Shown here one piece after another: positions 30,326 to 33,055 of a stretch of DNA of 33,055 bases. The notes under the pieces are model-generated. The model saw only the letters and a program-made list of their open reading frames with translations. It ran no database searches and had not been told where the DNA came from. This DNA is from Bacteroidaceae bacterium. GTDB lineage: Bacteria > Bacteroidota > Bacteroidia > Bacteroidales > Bacteroidaceae. Positions within the stretch are counted from its first letter, which is position 1; the number at the start of each line of letters is the position of its first letter. The stretch covers positions 1-33,055 of the forward strand of contig CAAGHW010000079.1 in NCBI GenBank assembly GCA_900769765.1, in the 5' to 3' direction. The position numbers were made by a program, and so were the translations under genes.

Positions 30326-30376
30326 TTGAAGTGAGCCCTCAGAGTTTTGTACAAAAACTCTGAGGGCTCACTTCAA
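30326..30376. repeat. 51-bp near-perfect palindrome downstream of the 5'-nucleotidase gene
   Basis: Arms 30326-30350 and 30351-30376 are complementary apart from one extra A. There is no T run. TTGTACAAAA at its centre (30347-30356) recurs at 30261-30270. It may be the 3' hairpin of the nucleotidase mRNA or an element boundary. The remainder of 29874-30392 holds the 34-aa ORF and the hairpins listed separately. Confidence 0.6.
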
Positions 30377-30392
30377 TTCTATATTATTATCT

Positions 30393-32024
30393 TTATTTAT
30401 AAATTATACGACCCTGAGGGGTGCTATATTCTGAGCCTATTCTTTTACTCAAAACTTTTTCAAGATAATGGTGCAACACCTCAATATCCGCGCCATAATA
30501 TATACCATCAGGAACCACACAGCCAAGTATGCCGGAGCCTCCTTTTTCGAGAATAAGATAGTCCAACGTTGCCACGGTATATTCACGAGAGAGTTCCAAT
30601 TTCTCATACTCCCCACTCTGTTTATCAAGAATCTCTACCTGAGAGACACGGCGTTCACCTTCGCCAACGTGCGAGAATAATTCCGTCTCATGATTCTTCA
30701 CCACAAGAGATGGTATATTGGGATTTACATTAAAGCGTAAACCACTAACCTGCATGAACGTACCGGATTCTGCAGGCAAGGAAGCTACCGAGAACTCCAA
30801 TACATCAAGCAACTGCTGTCCCGAGAGCGTACCAGTTGCAATCATATCGCCGAAAGGCATTACATTATAAAGGTCGTTAAACAAGATTTCGCCACATTTA
30901 ATATCGGCACGGATACCGCCTCCGTTTATCATTGCAATATCTGCATGGGTAAAGGCACGCAAAGCATCGGCACAAAAATCGCCGATATTGGTTTCCTGTT
31001 TACGAACAAGGCGGTTGCCGTCAGAATCATTTATAGAAAGATTAACCTCACTCTCTCCTATAACATAATTGCCTTTATTACTGCTCTCAGCCTTTAACTG
31101 CTCTACAAACTGTTGAGTGTCACTATCGGCAGTCACATTGCCGTTTGTGATATCAACGAGTGTTGATTGCATCGAGCCGTCTGTATTAATTGTGAGCTTA
31201 CCCACATATTGGAAATTTGAGCCCGAAGAGGTAAGCAACACCGATTTTCCATCTTTGTCGTTTACACGCTGTTCTTCAATGACATGATGGTCGTGCCCAT
31301 CGATTACAGCATCCAGTCCTGTTGTATTTTTTATTAGCTCAATAGAATTTGGGTGAGAGCCACTCTTTTGGCTGTCGCCCAAATGAGAAAGAGCTATGAC
31401 ATAGTCGGCACCATTATTACGAGCGGCATTGATAAAGTATTGGGCATTCTCATAAAAGTCCTCGCGCATAAAACTATAAAGCTGATTACCATGTTCATCG
31501 CTCAGGCTCGTAACCGTTCCGCTCGTAGTAGTAGTAAAGCCGATGTAAGCCACATCCACTTTGCCATAACGAACTATATGATACGCCGGATAAGAATAGG
31601 TATTGGTCTGCACATTTTTGAGATTGGCACACAAGGTTGGTGCATCCAGTGCTTCAGTGAGAGCGAACATCTGAGGCATACCATAATCCAGTTCATGATT
31701 TCCCAAAGCAACAGCATCATAACCCACATAATTCATTATTTCGATTATTTGCTCTCCTTTTGATATAGCACCAATAAAGCCTCCGCTTGCAAAATCACCA
31801 CAAGAGACAAGCGAAACATAACCAGATGCAGACAAACAATCTTTACGAATCGACACCAACTTAGGATATCCGTCAGCTTCACAATGAACATCGTTCTCAT
31901 ACAAAACGATAATTGGTTCTGACGGCAATTTGGAGTTCAAATCACCAATGCCATCTCCATTGCAAGAACTTAACAGTAAACAACAAGTAAACAGGAATAA
32001 CGTCAAAAAATCCTTTATCTTCAT
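30393..32024 (-). CDS. 5'-nucleotidase / metallophosphatase lipoprotein (UshA-like)
   Basis: The 543-residue protein has a lipobox (LFTCCLLLSSC, Cys21), a calcineurin-like metallophosphatase domain (LYENDVHCEADG, SCGDFASGG, ALGNHELDYG, ALSHLGDS, VIDGHDHH) and a C-terminal 5'-nucleotidase domain with INGGGIRADI and MPFGDMIATG. Motif order matches UshA-type enzymes that release nucleosides or phosphate outside the cytoplasm. ATG 32024 gives the proper signal peptide; the 14-codon upstream extension does not. The metal-binding residues look intact. Confidence 0.93.
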   Translation of the reverse strand: MKIKDFLTLFLFTCCLLLSSCNGDGIGDLNSKLPSEPIIVLYENDVHCEADGYPKLVSIRKDCLSASGYVSLVSCGDFASGGFIGAISKGEQIIEIMNYVGYDAVALGNHELDYGMPQMFALTEALDAPTLCANLKNVQTNTYSYPAYHIVRYGKVDVAYIGFTTTTSGTVTSLSDEHGNQLYSFMREDFYENAQYFINAARNNGADYVIALSHLGDSQKSGSHPNSIELIKNTTGLDAVIDGHDHHVIEEQRVNDKDGKSVLLTSSGSNFQYVGKLTINTDGSMQSTLVDITNGNVTADSDTQQFVEQLKAESSNKGNYVIGESEVNLSINDSDGNRLVRKQETNIGDFCADALRAFTHADIAMINGGGIRADIKCGEILFNDLYNVMPFGDMIATGTLSGQQLLDVLEFSVASLPAESGTFMQVSGLRFNVNPNIPSLVVKNHETELFSHVGEGERRVSQVEILDKQSGEYEKLELSREYTVATLDYLILEKGGSGILGCVVPDGIYYGADIEVLHHYLEKVLSKRIGSEYSTPQGRIIYK

Positions 32025-32073
32025 AAGCCTAAATTTAATAACCGTTTTTATTTTTTCGGGCACCATGCCACGT

Positions 32074-32081
32074 TCAAGATT
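32074..32081 (-). promoter_or_regulatory. -7-like box TAATCTTG for the 5'-nucleotidase gene
   Basis: One change from TAnnTTTG on the minus strand, 49 nt before ATG 32024. No clear -33 box. Confidence 0.4.
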
Positions 32082-32163
32082 ATCCTATTGAATATTTACA
32101 CAATAATTACAAAGTTACTTGTTTTTTATTAAAACAAAAACAAATCCTAAAGAATGGATACTG

Positions 32164-32307
32164 ATGACAAATGTTAAAACAAATATGAAGTATTCCAAAA
32201 AGTTTTACTATTTTTACCAAGACAAAAATTCATCAGCAGTAGCCTTAACGAGGTCCGACTACCTGATGATGGTAAAAAAGAGGACCTCCTCAAAACTTAT
32301 ATCATGA
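32164..32307 (+). CDS. 47-aa ORF overlapping the DUF975 gene start (doubtful)
   Basis: ATG 32164 opens a basic 47-residue frame (MTNVKTNMKYSKKFYYFYQD ...) whose TGA overlaps the next ATG as ATGA. The coupling geometry is suggestive, but the composition is unremarkable and no family is recognised. It could equally be leader sequence. Confidence 0.3.
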   Translation: MTNVKTNMKYSKKFYYFYQDKNSSAVALTRSDYLMMVKKRTSSKLIS

Positions 32308-32900
32308 AAACGAATGCAGAAATTCGACAGGAAGCCCTTTCACAAATGAAAGGCAATTGGGGTACAGCTATTGTAATAGTGTTGATCAGCAGCATAATCA
32401 GCGGTCTTTCTTCTATGCTGTATTATATTCCGACAATATTTGTAGCCTTCCCTCTTAGTATAGGAGTTGCCATAACATTCATGCACTTTGTCCGTGGCAC
32501 CCAAAAATTAAGCATAGAATCGGCGTTCTCTGTTTTTACTGCCGAAAAATATTGGAAAAGTGTTGGATTGGCACTATTGATGTATGTCTATACACTCTTG
32601 TGGACTCTATTATTTATTGTTCCGGGTGTCATCAAAAGCCTCTCTTATACTCTTGCTCCATATATCTGGGCCGACAATCCGGAATTGACCGCAGACCAGG
32701 CCATCGAGCAGAGCATGAAGATGATGGATGGACACAAGACAGACCTTTTCCTTATTGTATTGGGAATAGCAGTATTGTCTCTTCTGTCAGGTATTTTGCT
32801 GTTCATACCTTTGATATGGTTACTACCATACTTCCAGGCTGTAGTAGCAAAATTCTATGAGGAGGTAAAGCGTAGCTACGAGGAAGCTTCTTGCCAATAA
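32304..32900 (+). CDS. DUF975-family integral membrane protein
   Basis: The 198-residue protein has four to five hydrophobic helices and the DUF975 signatures NAEIRQEALSQMKGNWGTAI, IVPGVIKSLSYTLAPYIWAD and LTADQAIEQSMKMMDGHKTD. The family function is unknown; it is a cytoplasmic membrane protein. The IS3-type element lies 36 nt downstream of its stop, so the coding frame is complete. Confidence 0.9.
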   Translation: MKTNAEIRQEALSQMKGNWGTAIVIVLISSIISGLSSMLYYIPTIFVAFPLSIGVAITFMHFVRGTQKLSIESAFSVFTAEKYWKSVGLALLMYVYTLLWTLLFIVPGVIKSLSYTLAPYIWADNPELTADQAIEQSMKMMDGHKTDLFLIVLGIAVLSLLSGILLFIPLIWLLPYFQAVVAKFYEEVKRSYEEASCQ

Positions 32901-32936
32901 GAAGAAAATCTCCATAATTTTAAAGAGCGACAATAC

Positions 32937-33055
32937 TGAAGTGAACCCCAAAAGTTAGACAAAAAACTTTTGGGGTTTATTTTATGCGAAAGAAACACGA
33001 TCACCAAGCATTGCTCAAATACATGCATATGCTTGAAGATGGCTATTCCATCGAG
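32937..33055 (+). mobile_element. IS3-family insertion sequence, left end (cut by the window)
   Basis: The end TGAAGTGAACCCCAAAAGTT resembles the terminal inverted repeats of Bacteroidetes IS3-family elements. A 13-bp internal inverted repeat (32944-32956 with 32965-32977) forms a hairpin that may block readthrough transcription into the transposase. The right end and target duplication are outside the window. Confidence 0.7.
32984..33055 (+). CDS. IS3-type transposase OrfA, N-terminal fragment
   Basis: ATG 32984 opens 24 codons to the window end. They read MRKKHDHQALLKYMHMLEDG then YSIE, which is the beginning of a helix-turn-helix transposase subunit of IS3-family type. Position just inside the element end supports this. 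The rest of the gene is not visible. Confidence 0.65.
   Translation, partial: MRKKHDHQALLKYMHMLEDGYSIE

Noticed and set aside
23187..33055. Second copy of the tRNA-Lys 3' end (attR)
   Set aside because: Scanning for TTCGAGTCCC and neighbouring words found only the tRNA itself, so the far boundary is not in this window or the core is very short.

Overview
The window looks like a chromosomal segment of a member of the Bacteroidales (Bacteroidota). Gene content points there: HtpG, HolA next to an HsdR-N-like protein, an RSH protein with an intact hydrolase half, a T9SS-like sorting tail and a Bacteroidetes-style serine integrase. So does the promoter grammar. Many genes and the tRNA are preceded by the Bacteroidetes sigma-ABfr -7 box TAnnTTTG (variants TATCTTCG, TACCTTTG), and in two places a TTTG -33 box sits exactly 20 bp upstream. 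Genus cannot be fixed from sequence reading alone.

Layout. Positions 1-23190 are mostly conserved backbone: the htpG 3' end, a stand-alone RecB-like nuclease, holA, an HsdR-N-like protein, an EamA transporter, a DUF1295 membrane protein, rnz, an ECF sigma / membrane protein / Spy-like operon, a minus-strand run (RSH protein, T9SS-tailed secreted protein, secreted transglutaminase), pheS, a histidine phosphatase, nth, pgk, a TPR protein, gapA, an mscL remnant, a GMP synthase with a collapsed glutaminase domain, a radical SAM protein, lrgAB, a HAD-like hydrolase and tRNA-Lys(CTT). Long perfect hairpins separate most transcription units, and several stems run into stop codons.

Positions 23190 to about 30390 form an AT-richer accessory region that starts inside the tRNA-Lys gene. 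A large serine integrase ends antisense within the tRNA, which is the usual sign of integration at a tRNA. It is followed by a 51-codon ORF, a small serine resolvase with a DUF2693-like partner, an 80-aa element protein, a 124-nt long-hairpin locus behind a promoter whose spacer is a palindrome, a large lipoprotein, and a minus-strand Rep-like / NUMOD3-like pair. No second copy of the tRNA 3' end was found, so the far boundary is unresolved. From 30393 a 5'-nucleotidase-family lipoprotein and a DUF975 membrane protein follow, and an IS3-type insertion sequence is cut by the window end.

The most notable observations are: (1) GuaA lacks about 85 residues of its glutaminase domain, including the catalytic cysteine and the His-Pro-Glu segment, while the ATP-pyrophosphatase half is intact; (2) an approximately 84-bp tandem repeat, with a related copy 16 kb away, in which each unit joins a hairpin with compensatory changes to a promoter-like TATCTTCG box; (3) a 124-nt nested hairpin behind a palindrome-bearing promoter in the accessory island; (4) an mscL fragment with its own promoter and terminator between gapA and guaA; (5) an RSH protein whose synthetase motifs are eroded.
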